From Candidatus Poribacteria bacterium (lineage in GTDB: Bacteria; Poribacteria; WGA-4E; WGA-3G): DNA of 42,620 nt. Numbering within the stretch: position 1 is the first letter of the stretch; each line of letters starts with the position of its first letter. This document shows positions 15,812 through 23,487 of this stretch, in pieces. The notes beneath the pieces are model-generated. The model had not been told where the DNA came from and made no database searches. It saw only the letters and a program-made list of their open reading frames with translations. The position numbers were made by a program, and so were the translations under genes. The stretch is taken from NCBI GenBank assembly GCA_026702755.1, contig JAPPBX010000048.1, positions 1-42,620 of the forward strand, given 5' to 3'.

Positions 15812-16966
15812 ATGAAAAAGAAACGAAAAAGAAAACAGCACCGCAGAGTGTATAAATATCAGATACGCGAACACCCACAAAGTATGCGTCTTGGCAACAT
15901 GCTTGACGACTTGTGTGATGTGCATAACCATTTTCTCAAACTTGAGAACCGCTATTACCGTATCTATGGTAAGTATGCGGGGCGTTATCGGTTGCAGCCC
16001 CATTTGACACATTTGCTCCAACGCACACACCAACATTGGGCATGGATACCGCGCGACACCCTTGACGCTGTGATTATTCGTCTGCACCTTGCTTGGGAAA
16101 GTTTTTTTGACATACCAGGTTGTGGTCGTCCAAAGTTTAAGCGTAAAGGTCGTTATCGTTCCGCCAAGTTTCAAACTGCCTATCTTCTTGAAGAAGGTCG
16201 TGTGCGTATTTCGTTCAAAGAATGGGACGAATCGACACAAACATTTAAGTTCAATAAACGCTGGTTCTCTTTCCACCAGCACCGTGAATGGCAGGGGAAG
16301 GTCTGCTATATCCAAATCCTTCGCGATGCTGCTGGCACTTACTATCTGTATATCGTGACAGATGACAATTCGAGAGAAATCTTGCCTGCTACAGGTGAAA
16401 GCGTAGGAGCAGATTTCGGTATAGATACATACTTGACCCTTAACACGGGTGAGAAAATACAACACCCACAACCTTTGAAACAATCCTTGAACGAACTCCG
16501 AAAACGCAACAAAGCACTCAGCCGAAAAGTCAAAGGTTCTAACAATTGGTGGCGTGCTGTCGGTGAACTTGCGAGACTGTATCGGCATATTGCTAACCAA
16601 CGCAAAGACTGGCACTACAAACTTGCGACAGATCTTTGCCGAAGGTTTGACTTTATCGCGACCGAGACGCTGAACCTTGAAGGTATGAAACGGCTTTGGG
16701 GACGTAAAGTCTCTGACCTTTCGTTTGGACAGTTTGTTGACATATTGAAGTTCAAGTGTTTCAAACATAATCGCGAGTTCCGTCAAGTCGGGCAGTGGAC
16801 CCCTACAACAAAACCGTGTTCGGATTGCGGGTATCACAACAAAAATCTTTCTCTTTCAGATAGGCAGTGGACATGTCCGGAATGTGGTTCATACCACGAC
16901 CGCGACATAAACGCTGCGATAAACATTTTACGGGCTGCTCGTGGTCCCGTTGTGGAGACGGTGTAA
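15812..16966 (+). CDS. tnpB: TnpB RNA-guided nuclease (IS200/IS605 type)
   Basis: 384 aa, full length for TnpB. The RuvC-like catalytic residues are all present: Asp201 (GADFGID), Glu285 (TETLNLEGM) and Asp365 (DRDINAAINIL). The zinc finger is intact with Cys336/Cys339 and Cys355/Cys358 (CSDCG, CPECG). The N-terminus is strongly basic (KKKRKRKQHRR), fitting RNA binding. TnpB proteins use an omega RNA from the right end of the element to cut DNA and keep the element in the population. The gene therefore looks functional although no tnpA accompanies it. GACTCC before the ATG is a poor ribosome binding site, and the upstream inverted repeats may control translation. Confidence 0.93.
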   Translation: MKKKRKRKQHRRVYKYQIREHPQSMRLGNMLDDLCDVHNHFLKLENRYYRIYGKYAGRYRLQPHLTHLLQRTHQHWAWIPRDTLDAVIIRLHLAWESFFDIPGCGRPKFKRKGRYRSAKFQTAYLLEEGRVRISFKEWDESTQTFKFNKRWFSFHQHREWQGKVCYIQILRDAAGTYYLYIVTDDNSREILPATGESVGADFGIDTYLTLNTGEKIQHPQPLKQSLNELRKRNKALSRKVKGSNNWWRAVGELARLYRHIANQRKDWHYKLATDLCRRFDFIATETLNLEGMKRLWGRKVSDLSFGQFVDILKFKCFKHNREFRQVGQWTPTTKPCSDCGYHNKNLSLSDRQWTCPECGSYHDRDINAAINILRAARGPVVETV

Positions 16967-17044
16967 GACGATTGACGCGTTTGCGAAAACCGCTACCGTC
17001 TACGAAGCACAAGCCCCTGCCTTTAGGCAGTGGGTGCCTTGACT
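16956..17044 (+). ncRNA. Putative omega RNA scaffold at the right end
   Basis: The tnpB 3' end and element right end contain AGACGGT (16956-16962) pairing with ACCGTCT (16995-17001) across the stop codon, then the TTTA-loop hairpin (17014-17034). In this family the guide is the DNA just past the right end, here beginning near 17045. The 5' limit is unknown. Confidence 0.45.
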
Positions 17045-17099
17045 CTCACCCAACCGAGGTAAGTACGGTTTCCAACTGGGATTCCTGCTCGTTACTGGC

Positions 17100-17136
17100 G
17101 AAGAGGTGCCGTTCTTCCAACTGGTAACACCTCTTC
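17100..17136. terminator. Hairpin upstream of the DUF4159 array
   Basis: GAAGAGGTG (17100-17108) and CACCTCTTC (17128-17136) form a perfect 9-bp stem with a 19-nt loop. A weak T-rich run follows. It may end transcripts from tnpB or the desulfurase. The rest of the 16967-17312 spacer holds the element end and the sigma-54 promoter. Confidence 0.4.
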
Positions 17137-17195
17137 ACTTTGATTTGACTGCAGCCCCTTTTTGTATATTTTAAAAATACGATTGTTCATTTTTT

Positions 17196-17200
17196 GTGCA
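17196..17200 (+). promoter_or_regulatory. GTGCA box of DUF4159 paralogue 1
   Basis: TTTTTTGTGCA: the GTGCA begins 57 bp before the GG of the sigma-54 element, against 56 bp at the 9-kb and 19-kb genes. Confidence 0.45.
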
Positions 17201-17251
17201 GCTTGCCTCGTTGAATCTACACATTTCCCGCGAATTCGGCGTATTCAACAT

Positions 17252-17267
17252 TGGCACGAAAATTGCT
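17252..17267 (+). promoter_or_regulatory. Sigma-54 promoter of DUF4159 paralogue 1
   Basis: TGGCACGAAAATTGCT: GG at 17253-17254, 10 bp, GC at 17265-17266, a full match to the TGGCAC-N5-TTGCT consensus. The start is expected near 17277. Confidence 0.8.
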
Positions 17268-17312
17268 ACTACCTTCATATCAACAGTTTTACGTTTTGGA
17301 GGTAAGGACATA

Positions 17313-18779
17313 ATGAACAGAAAAGTAACCTCGCATGCTTTAATGATTGCATTGATGTGTCACGTTATTATTGCTTTTGTTGTCGGAATCTATCTGCTCG
17401 GACAGACGAGAGAGTTTAAGGATCTGATAGGTATCGAAATCCTGGAACTGAAGGAACGACCGACACCTAAGGTGGCGACGTATGTCGTGAAACCTTCCAT
17501 TAAACCGAGTATTCCGATGCAAAGCACTGTCATTGAACAGATTCAGATGCAGCCCCGTGTGGAGACGATACCTCCTCGCGAGTCTCGGTTCCAGCCACAG
17601 ACAGGCCTGAAATTTTCGAGCCAAACCGTTAAAGTAAAGCCCCCAACAGATCCGAACGTCCCGAAAGTAAACACCTTGAATCCGAGGGTGCCAACAAGTG
17701 TGATACACGGTGAGGTGTTGATGTTAGATGCACCTGATGCTTTGGCATTTTCTGCACCTGTGGTAACAGCCCTTTCCGTTCAAGCGAGAAACGTCAACCG
17801 CGGTATTGCAGGACAGTTAAAAGTCACCCTTGAACGTCCACCGGGTCTGACAATGGTTGAGAACGTTGGTGCTGCACGCGATGCGCTTGACGATGTCGTC
17901 AAGAACGTTACGCTTTCCAAGTATGTTGTCCCACCGCTACCGAATGGGGAACCAGGGGGGCGCGTGATTGGCAAAGGCAGAGACATCCAAGGCGTATTTC
18001 GTTTTACACGCATCCGACACACGCTCTCTGACTGGTGGGCGGATGCTTCTGCGCTCAACTCATTGACGCAATGGCTCAATGAACGCACCAAAATTAAAGC
18101 CGATATGAACGTTGAAGGCGGCGCATTGAAACTCAACGATGCCAGCCTCTTCAAAACGCCGCTCGTTTTTATGACCGGACATGATCCAGCAGTTGTCCGA
18201 TCTCGCGATCTCCACCGAAAAAATTATGGTGCTGGTAGAATAGATGGTCGTTTCTCTGACAACGAAGCAGCAGGACTGCGTCGCTATCTCGTCGAAAAAG
18301 GTGGGCTCCTCGTCTTTGACGACTGCGGTGTAGAGGCACCTGCACAGGCGATGACTCGCCTCTTCCTGGCGCAGATGCGATACATTATGCCTGAATATCA
18401 CATTGGGCGCATTTCCAACGATCACGAAGTCTATAATAACTTCTATGGGATGGGTGGACCTCCGATCGGATATGACATCTTCTGGTGGGGCACACGTCCA
18501 CCGAAACGGAACTACCTCGAAGGTATCTCCATCGGTGGCAAACTCTCCGTTATCGTTATCCGTCGTGACTACATGTGCTCAATGGAGTCTATCAGTCTCC
18601 CTGTGCGTAGTGTTCACTATTCACCTGGTGTCTTTCGTTTCATGACAAACGTTGTAGTATACGCGTTGACACACGGCGCGATTTCCGACTACTCCGGTTA
18701 TGTCCCGAAGGATTTATTACGTGAAAAGGAACTTCCGACGCGTCCACCTGCTGCCGCGAGGGTTGGTAGTTTCGAGTAG
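17313..18779 (+). CDS. Membrane-anchored DUF4159 protein, paralogue 1
   Basis: 488 aa from the ATG at 17313 with GGAGG upstream; an in-frame GTG at 17196 lies upstream of the promoter and is not used. One N-terminal membrane segment (about residues 8-29, ALMIALMCHVIIAFVVGIYL) resembles the inner-membrane anchor of TonB-like proteins. A Pro/Lys/Val-rich linker follows to about residue 225, then a DUF4159 domain (from FRFTRIRHTLSDWWADASAL at about 228 to the end). That domain has the family blocks FMTGHDP, GLRRYLVEKGGLLVFDDCG and MTNVVVYALTHG. DUF4159 has a glutamine-amidotransferase-like fold in its wider family but no known reaction. It is the first of three tandem paralogues, behind a sigma-54 promoter. 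Confidence 0.8.
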   Translation: MNRKVTSHALMIALMCHVIIAFVVGIYLLGQTREFKDLIGIEILELKERPTPKVATYVVKPSIKPSIPMQSTVIEQIQMQPRVETIPPRESRFQPQTGLKFSSQTVKVKPPTDPNVPKVNTLNPRVPTSVIHGEVLMLDAPDALAFSAPVVTALSVQARNVNRGIAGQLKVTLERPPGLTMVENVGAARDALDDVVKNVTLSKYVVPPLPNGEPGGRVIGKGRDIQGVFRFTRIRHTLSDWWADASALNSLTQWLNERTKIKADMNVEGGALKLNDASLFKTPLVFMTGHDPAVVRSRDLHRKNYGAGRIDGRFSDNEAAGLRRYLVEKGGLLVFDDCGVEAPAQAMTRLFLAQMRYIMPEYHIGRISNDHEVYNNFYGMGGPPIGYDIFWWGTRPPKRNYLEGISIGGKLSVIVIRRDYMCSMESISLPVRSVHYSPGVFRFMTNVVVYALTHGAISDYSGYVPKDLLREKELPTRPPAAARVGSFE

Positions 18780-18830
18780 CATCTTTACCTTCCAGCGCGT
18801 CCAAGTTTCCTTGAAGGAACTAAAAAGTAG

Positions 18831-18857
18831 GTTGGGTTGAACGCAGTGAAACCCAAC
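18831..18857. repeat. Palindromic repeat (GTTGGGTT/AACCCAAC)
   Basis: GTTGGGTT (18831-18838) and AACCCAAC (18850-18857) around GAACGCAGTGA. It resembles dispersed AGGTTGGGTT-type repeats of other bacteria and the 37.3-kb palindrome here. It may also terminate paralogue 1 transcripts. Confidence 0.5.
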
Positions 18858-18938
18858 TTATTCTCTAATTTCACACTGCCCTCGTAATTCCAAGTCTTAC
18901 CGTACTTGCCATAGTTCCACTGAAGGTTGCCCTTTTTT

Positions 18939-18965
18939 GTGCAATCTGATGCCCCCTTCCGTGCA
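18939..18965 (+). promoter_or_regulatory. GTGCA boxes of DUF4159 paralogue 2
   Basis: Two GTGCAAT boxes begin at 18939 and 18961, 22 bp apart (two helical turns). The second begins 56 bp before the sigma-54 GG, exactly as at the 9-kb gene. Confidence 0.5.
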
Positions 18966-19015
18966 ATTTAACCCGTTTAAGCCACGAATTACCGCAGATT
19001 CAGCGTTGTTTGCAT

Positions 19016-19031
19016 TGGCACAGAAATTGCA
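19016..19031 (+). promoter_or_regulatory. Sigma-54 promoter of DUF4159 paralogue 2
   Basis: TGGCACAGAAATTGCA: GG at 19017-19018, 10 bp, GC at 19029-19030. It is nearly identical to the element at 8982-8997. The start is expected near 19041, about 30 nt before the ATG. Confidence 0.8.
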
Positions 19032-19070
19032 TTTACCTCTAACAACGATTATTTTTGGAGGTAATAACGA

Positions 19071-20546
19071 ATGCGTACGAAAAGAACCTCAGGTGCCTTG
19101 TTGACTTCTTTGGGACTTCACCTTGTGTTAGCGTTTGTTGCTGGTCTTTATCTGATTGCTCAAACGCCTCATTTCCAAGAATTCATAGGTGTTGAAGTAC
19201 TCAAACAGCAAGCACCACCGAAACCTACGGTACGGAAACTTATTGTGAGATCTTTTACGAAACCGACTGTTCCGACGCAAAATACAATTGTTGTTGAACA
19301 GGCGCCAGTGAAACCCCGTGTAACAACCGTCTTCGGTGATAAGGATATTTTCCGACCCCAGACAGTGCTTGGGGTTTCAAATCAGACTGTCAAAGTCGAA
19401 GCACCAATCAATCCAAATGTGCCGAAAGTGGTCGCCCCGAATGCGTCAGTCCCACCAACTGTAACACATACAGATGTTCCAGTTTCAAACGCTCCCGATG
19501 CCTTGGCGTTCTTTGCTCCTGTGGCAAGTGTCCCAGCTGGACCGGCTAATATTGGTCGTGGTGTTGCTGGCACTGCAGTTCAGGTAAAGATTGCTTTTGA
19601 GCATCCACCTGGACTTGCGATGGTCGAATATGTTGGTGCCGTAAATAGCAGTATTGATCATGTTAATAGAAGAATAAATCTTGGTTCTGACGAAGTGCCA
19701 CCTGCTCCCAGGGGTGAGCCGCATGGCCACGTTATCGGAAGAGGGAAAGACATCCGTGGTGTATTCCGTTTCACACGGGTCAAACATAGTCTCTCTGACT
19801 GGTGGGCGGATGCTTCTTCCTTGAACGCGTTAACCAAGTGGCTCAACGAGCGAACGAAAATCAAAACCGACATGAATGTTGAAGGTGGCGCAGTGAAGCT
19901 CACCGATGCCAACCTCTTCAAAATGCCGCTCGCCTTTATGACAGGACATGATCCAGCACTTGTCCGTTCTCGAAACCTCCTTGGACGGCAATATGGTGGT
20001 GGTAAACTGGATGGCCGTCTCAGTGAGGCTGCGGCTGCGGGGCTGCGTCGGTACCTTGTTGAGAAAGGTGGATTCCTTGTCTTTGACGACTGTGGTGTGA
20101 ATGCACCTGCACAGGGGATGGTTCGTCTGTTTCTCGCACAGATGCGTTATGTGATGCCTGAGCATCAGGTTGAGCGGATCCCAAATGATCACGAAGTTTA
20201 TAACAACTTCTATGAAATGGGGGGTCCTCCCGTCGGCTTCGACATCTTCTGGTGGGGCACACGTCCACCGAAACGGAATTATCTTGAAGGTATCTCTGTT
20301 GGGGATAAGTTGTCTGTTATCGTTGTCCGTCGCGACTATATGTGCTCGATGGAAGCCGTGAGTCTCCCGACGCGTCCTGTTCACTATTCACCGGGTGTAT
20401 ATCGTTTCATGACGAATGTTGTGGTGTATGCGTTGACACACGGTCAGATTTCTGACTACTCTGGTTATGTGCCGGAGAATAAGTTAGCGAAGACAGAGCT
20501 CCCGACACGCGCCCCTCAAGCCGCAAGAGTCGGTAATTTTGAATAG
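19071..20546 (+). CDS. Membrane-anchored DUF4159 protein, paralogue 2
   Basis: 491 aa, same layout as paralogue 1: a single TonB-like N-terminal membrane segment (LLTSLGLHLVLAFVAGLYLI, about residues 10-29), a Pro/Val-rich linker, and a C-terminal DUF4159 domain with FRFTRVKHSLSDWWADASSL, FMTGHDP, GLRRYLVEKGGFLVFDDCG and FWWGTRPPKRNYLEGIS. The C-terminal halves of the three paralogues are nearly superimposable, whereas the linkers differ more, as expected for a duplicated gene whose linker is under weaker constraint. It has a GGAGG ribosome binding site and its own sigma-54 promoter. It probably works in the envelope facing the periplasm; partner and reaction are unknown. Confidence 0.8.
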   Translation: MRTKRTSGALLTSLGLHLVLAFVAGLYLIAQTPHFQEFIGVEVLKQQAPPKPTVRKLIVRSFTKPTVPTQNTIVVEQAPVKPRVTTVFGDKDIFRPQTVLGVSNQTVKVEAPINPNVPKVVAPNASVPPTVTHTDVPVSNAPDALAFFAPVASVPAGPANIGRGVAGTAVQVKIAFEHPPGLAMVEYVGAVNSSIDHVNRRINLGSDEVPPAPRGEPHGHVIGRGKDIRGVFRFTRVKHSLSDWWADASSLNALTKWLNERTKIKTDMNVEGGAVKLTDANLFKMPLAFMTGHDPALVRSRNLLGRQYGGGKLDGRLSEAAAAGLRRYLVEKGGFLVFDDCGVNAPAQGMVRLFLAQMRYVMPEHQVERIPNDHEVYNNFYEMGGPPVGFDIFWWGTRPPKRNYLEGISVGDKLSVIVVRRDYMCSMEAVSLPTRPVHYSPGVYRFMTNVVVYALTHGQISDYSGYVPENKLAKTELPTRAPQAARVGNFE

Positions 20547-20591
20547 CGTTTTGTGTCTAAGAGCAGTTAAAAACTGTTCACTTTATCCAAG

Positions 20592-20626
20592 GTTGTTCAG
20601 TTATCTACCGCTGGTAACTGAACAAC
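20592..20626. terminator. Strong inverted repeat between paralogues 2 and 3
   Basis: GTTGTTCAGTTA (20592-20603) and TAACTGAACAAC (20615-20626) form a perfect 12-bp stem with an 11-nt loop, 46 bp after the paralogue 2 stop. It lacks a long U-tract, so it is either a terminator or a binding site upstream of paralogue 3. Confidence 0.45.
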
Positions 20627-20637
20627 TCTATTAGGAT

Positions 20638-20653
20638 TGGCATCAAAATTATA
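20638..20653 (+). promoter_or_regulatory. Degenerate sigma-54 element of paralogue 3
   Basis: TGGCATCAAAATTATA keeps the -24 GG (20639-20640), but the -12 GC is AT (20651-20652). No GTGCA box is seen upstream. The promoter may be inactive or weakened. Confidence 0.4.
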
Positions 20654-20664
20654 TTTGTCTCGAT

Positions 20665-20700
20665 AAGTTTATCTTTTCGAGGAAGTTTATCTTTTCGAGG
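20665..20700 (+). repeat. 18-bp tandem duplication covering the ribosome binding site
   Basis: AAGTTTATCTTTTCGAGG occurs twice in a row (20665-20682 and 20683-20700) with no mismatch. Each copy ends in GAGG, and only the second is well placed for the ATG at 20710. Confidence 0.85.
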
Positions 20701-20709
20701 TGATGACGA

Positions 20710-22173
20710 ATGCGTGAGAAAATAACTTCAGGTGCGTTAATAACTTCGTTGGTCCTTCATCTTATCATCGCTTTTGTTGCTGGTATCTATCTTGTCACAC
20801 AGACTGAACGGTTTAAAGACTTGATGGGCATTGAAGTGCTCCAACCCGAAGAGCCACCGAAACCTATGATTGGGCGGTCTCTTGTAAAACCCGCTGTTAA
20901 GCCGACTGTTCCAACACGAAAAATTGTCATTGAGCAGATTCAGGTGCCACCACGTTTGGATACTGTGTTTCTCCGTGAACCGACGTTCCGATCGCAGAAG
21001 GTACTTGGGTTTTCGTACCAAACCGTCAGAGTAAAACCGCCAATAGATCCAAACAGACTGAAAGTAGTTACGCCGAACCGGGCAGTGCCAACAGATGTGA
21101 TACATGCTGATTTACTCGTGTCAGATGCCCCAGATGCCTTAGCATTTTCCGCGCCTGTGATAACGGTACCTTCCGCACGAACGAAAGATGTTGTCCGTGG
21201 TATCGCAGGACATTTGAAGGCCACTCTTGAGCATCCACCGGGACTCTCAATGGTTGAAAATGTCGGTGCTGCACGCGATGCGCTCGGCGATGTCGTCGAA
21301 AACATTACCCTTTCCAGTTATGTCGTACCACCTCTTCCCAAAGGCGAACCGGGTGGACGCGTCATCGGTAAAGGTAGGGACATCCACGGTGTGTTCCGTT
21401 TTGCTCGCGTCCGGCATGAACTTTCTGACTGGTGGGCAGATGCTTCTGCACTCAACGCCCTGACGCAATGGCTCAACGAACGCACGAAAATCAAAACCGA
21501 TATGAACGTTGAGGGAGGCGCGGTGAAACTCAACGATGCAAACCTCTTCAAGACACCGCTCGCCTTTATGACAGGACATGATCCGGGGCTCGTCCGTTCT
21601 CGGAAGATGTATGGATGGAAGTATGGTACCGGTAGAATAGATGGTCGCCTCAGCGAGTCTGAAGCCGCTGGTATGCGTCGCTATCTCGTTGAAAAAGGCG
21701 GCTTTCTCGTCTTTGACGACTGTGGTGTGAATGCTCCTATGCAGGCAATGGTTCGCCTTTTTCTCTCACAGATGCGTTACGTCATGCCTGAATATCAAGT
21801 TGAACGGATCTCCAACAACCACGAAATTTACAATAACTTCTATGGGATGGGGGGTCCTCCAGTCGGTTTTGACATCTTCTGGTGGGGCACACGTCCACCG
21901 AAACGGAACTACCTTGAAGGTATCTCTGTTGGTGAGAAGTTGTCCGTTGTTGTCCGTCGCGATTACATGTGCGCGATGGAGACTGTCAGTTACCCGACGC
22001 GTAGTGTCCACTATTCGCCAGGAGTCTACCGTTTCATGACGAATGTGGTAGTGTATGCGTTGACGCACGGCTCGATTCCTGACTATTCCGGTTATGTGCC
22101 GGAAGACTTATTACTTGAAAAAGAACTTCCGACGCGTCCACCTGCCGCTGCGAGGGTTGGCAGTTTTGAATAG
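20710..22173 (+). CDS. Membrane-anchored DUF4159 protein, paralogue 3
   Basis: 487 aa with the same organisation as its two neighbours: an N-terminal membrane segment (LITSLVLHLIIAFVAGIYLV, about residues 10-29), a linker, and the DUF4159 domain (FRFARVRHELSDWWADASAL, FMTGHDP, GMRRYLVEKGGFLVFDDCG). The end RPPAAARVGSFE is identical to that of paralogue 1, and the linker start (LKATLEHPPGLSMVENVGAARDAL) is also closest to paralogue 1, so the two are probably the most recent duplicates. Its upstream region differs: the -12 element is degenerate and an 18-bp duplication sits before the start. This may mean altered expression or shared transcription from paralogue 2. Confidence 0.8.
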   Translation: MREKITSGALITSLVLHLIIAFVAGIYLVTQTERFKDLMGIEVLQPEEPPKPMIGRSLVKPAVKPTVPTRKIVIEQIQVPPRLDTVFLREPTFRSQKVLGFSYQTVRVKPPIDPNRLKVVTPNRAVPTDVIHADLLVSDAPDALAFSAPVITVPSARTKDVVRGIAGHLKATLEHPPGLSMVENVGAARDALGDVVENITLSSYVVPPLPKGEPGGRVIGKGRDIHGVFRFARVRHELSDWWADASALNALTQWLNERTKIKTDMNVEGGAVKLNDANLFKTPLAFMTGHDPGLVRSRKMYGWKYGTGRIDGRLSESEAAGMRRYLVEKGGFLVFDDCGVNAPMQAMVRLFLSQMRYVMPEYQVERISNNHEIYNNFYGMGGPPVGFDIFWWGTRPPKRNYLEGISVGEKLSVVVRRDYMCAMETVSYPTRSVHYSPGVYRFMTNVVVYALTHGSIPDYSGYVPEDLLLEKELPTRPPAAARVGSFE

Positions 22174-22206
22174 CGTTTCTCCGGTAGCAACAATTCCCTT
22201 TTCCTC

Positions 22207-22234
22207 TTGACAAAAAAGACATATTCCATACAAT
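22207..22234 (+). promoter_or_regulatory. Sigma-70-type promoter of the Ldh-family pair
   Basis: TTGACA (22207-22212), 16-bp spacer, TACAAT (22229-22234), with a leader of about 58 nt before the ATG at 22299. Confidence 0.55.
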
Positions 22235-22298
22235 AGGATGCATTGTTTCCAGAATCTATCACACTGCTAACTAAATTTATATCTAAAGGACCCACATA

Positions 22299-23375
22299 AT
22301 GGAAAAAACGCATCTACTTCAGGCACCACACCTCCATGCGATTGCACGCAATATCTTCGTTGCCGCCGGTGCATCGCGGCACATTGCAGAGGATGTCGCC
22401 GAAATCCTTGTTAACGCCAACCTCGCCGGACACGATTCACACGGTGTGCTACGTGTACCTGCTTATCTACGCGGCATTGATGATGGACACTTGAATCCTG
22501 CCGCTGAACCCGAAGTCCTCGCGGAAACCCCTAATACTTTACGTGTTGATGCGCAACGTGGATTTGGACACTATGTCTCGCGTTGGTCAATTAGCAAAGC
22601 CATTGAGAAAGCAAAAACTGCTGTCTCCTGCTCTGTCAGCATCAGCAACATTGGACATATCGGACGATTGGGCGAATATGCAGAGGCAGCGGCGAAGTCC
22701 GGATGTATTGGACTTATCAGCGTAGGATCAGGTGGTAAAGGTGGGGGGCCGACGGTGCCTTATGGTGGTTCGCAAGGCACTTTCAGCACAAACCCAATTG
22801 CCTTGGGGGTGCCAACCGGCGATGACAGTCCTTTTATCGTTGATTATGCCACGAGTATGATTGCTGAGGGGAAGATCCAGGTCGCGCGGAGCAAAGGTAT
22901 CGACTTACCGGAGGGCTGCATCCTTGATAAAGAGGGGATGCCGAGTGTCAAACCCGCCGACTTCTACGATGGTGGTGCACTCCTTGCATTTGGGAAACAT
23001 AAAGGTTATGCTCTTGCTATGTTCACTTGTCTCCTTGGTGGATTGGCTGGGACATTTGACACAGAAAGTGGCAGAATGGGTGGCACTTTCATGCAAGCCA
23101 TTGATGTCAACGCTTTCACACCGGTTGATGAATATCAGAGAGGTGTCCGTGCCTTCTTAGACGGCATCAAATCCACACCACCGGCACCGGGCTTTGATGA
23201 GGTATTGGTTCCTGGTGATTTTGAGCACCGGTTCCGCACACAGCGATTGGTGGAAGGGATTGAGATACCCGATACTATCTACAATCAACTTCAGGAAGCT
23301 GCAGACAAATTGGGCGTTTCCATCGGCGAGGAAACCATTGAGGAAGACGACAAGGCACACTATGGTACGCTTTAG
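22299..23375 (+). CDS. Ldh-family (malate/L-lactate-type) NAD(P)-dependent oxidoreductase 1
   Basis: 358 aa member of the family that contains malate, sulfolactate, ureidoglycolate and 2,3-diketogulonate dehydrogenases, unrelated to classical LDH. The catalytic motif DSHGVLR is at 46-52 with His48, SNIGHIGRLGEYAE follows near residue 120, and the nucleotide-binding parts GGKGGGPTVPYGG and FSTNPIALGVPTGD are present. The true substrate cannot be read. A C-terminal tail (EETIEEDDKAHYGTL) extends beyond the paralogue. It is followed after 112 bp by a paralogue of similar length, and a sigma-70 promoter lies upstream. Confidence 0.88.
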   Translation: MEKTHLLQAPHLHAIARNIFVAAGASRHIAEDVAEILVNANLAGHDSHGVLRVPAYLRGIDDGHLNPAAEPEVLAETPNTLRVDAQRGFGHYVSRWSISKAIEKAKTAVSCSVSISNIGHIGRLGEYAEAAAKSGCIGLISVGSGGKGGGPTVPYGGSQGTFSTNPIALGVPTGDDSPFIVDYATSMIAEGKIQVARSKGIDLPEGCILDKEGMPSVKPADFYDGGALLAFGKHKGYALAMFTCLLGGLAGTFDTESGRMGGTFMQAIDVNAFTPVDEYQRGVRAFLDGIKSTPPAPGFDEVLVPGDFEHRFRTQRLVEGIEIPDTIYNQLQEAADKLGVSIGEETIEEDDKAHYGTL

Positions 23376-23381
23376 AAACGG

Positions 23382-23405
23382 CAGTCAGCAGTCAGTAATC
23401 AGCAG
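23382..23405. repeat. Heptad-repeat remnant (CAGT CAGCAGT CAGTAAT CAGCAG)
   Basis: Period-7 CAG units of the same type as at 12.2 kb, in the 112-bp gap between the Ldh paralogues. No matching right end is seen. The gap also holds CCTTCC repeats and the leader CCGCAAGGGAAATTAAAAAA before the next ATG. Confidence 0.5.
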
Positions 23406-23487
23406 AGAGAATGGAAGCATGGAAGACGGGCACCTAACCTTCCTGCCTTCCTACCTTCCAACCAAACGCCGCAAGGGAAATTAAAAA

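Larger units (their letters stand above)
15621..17044 (+). mobile_element. IS200/IS605-type element carrying only tnpB
   Basis: Both ends carry an imperfect hairpin with the loop TTTA: left CCCCATGC (15632-15639) / GCTTGGGG (15644-15651), right CCCCTGCC (17014-17021) / GGCAGTGGG (17026-17034). Outer GGGCA/TGCCC flank the left one. Only tnpB lies between; there is no tnpA (Y1 transposase), so movement would need a transposase in trans. The exact ends and target motif cannot be fixed by eye, so the coordinates are approximate. It sits between the cysteine desulfurase and the DUF4159 array without breaking a gene. Confidence 0.75.

Noticed and set aside
15641-16837. 398-codon minus-strand frame opposite tnpB
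   Set aside because: It is antisense to an intact TnpB with all catalytic motifs, and has no domain match.
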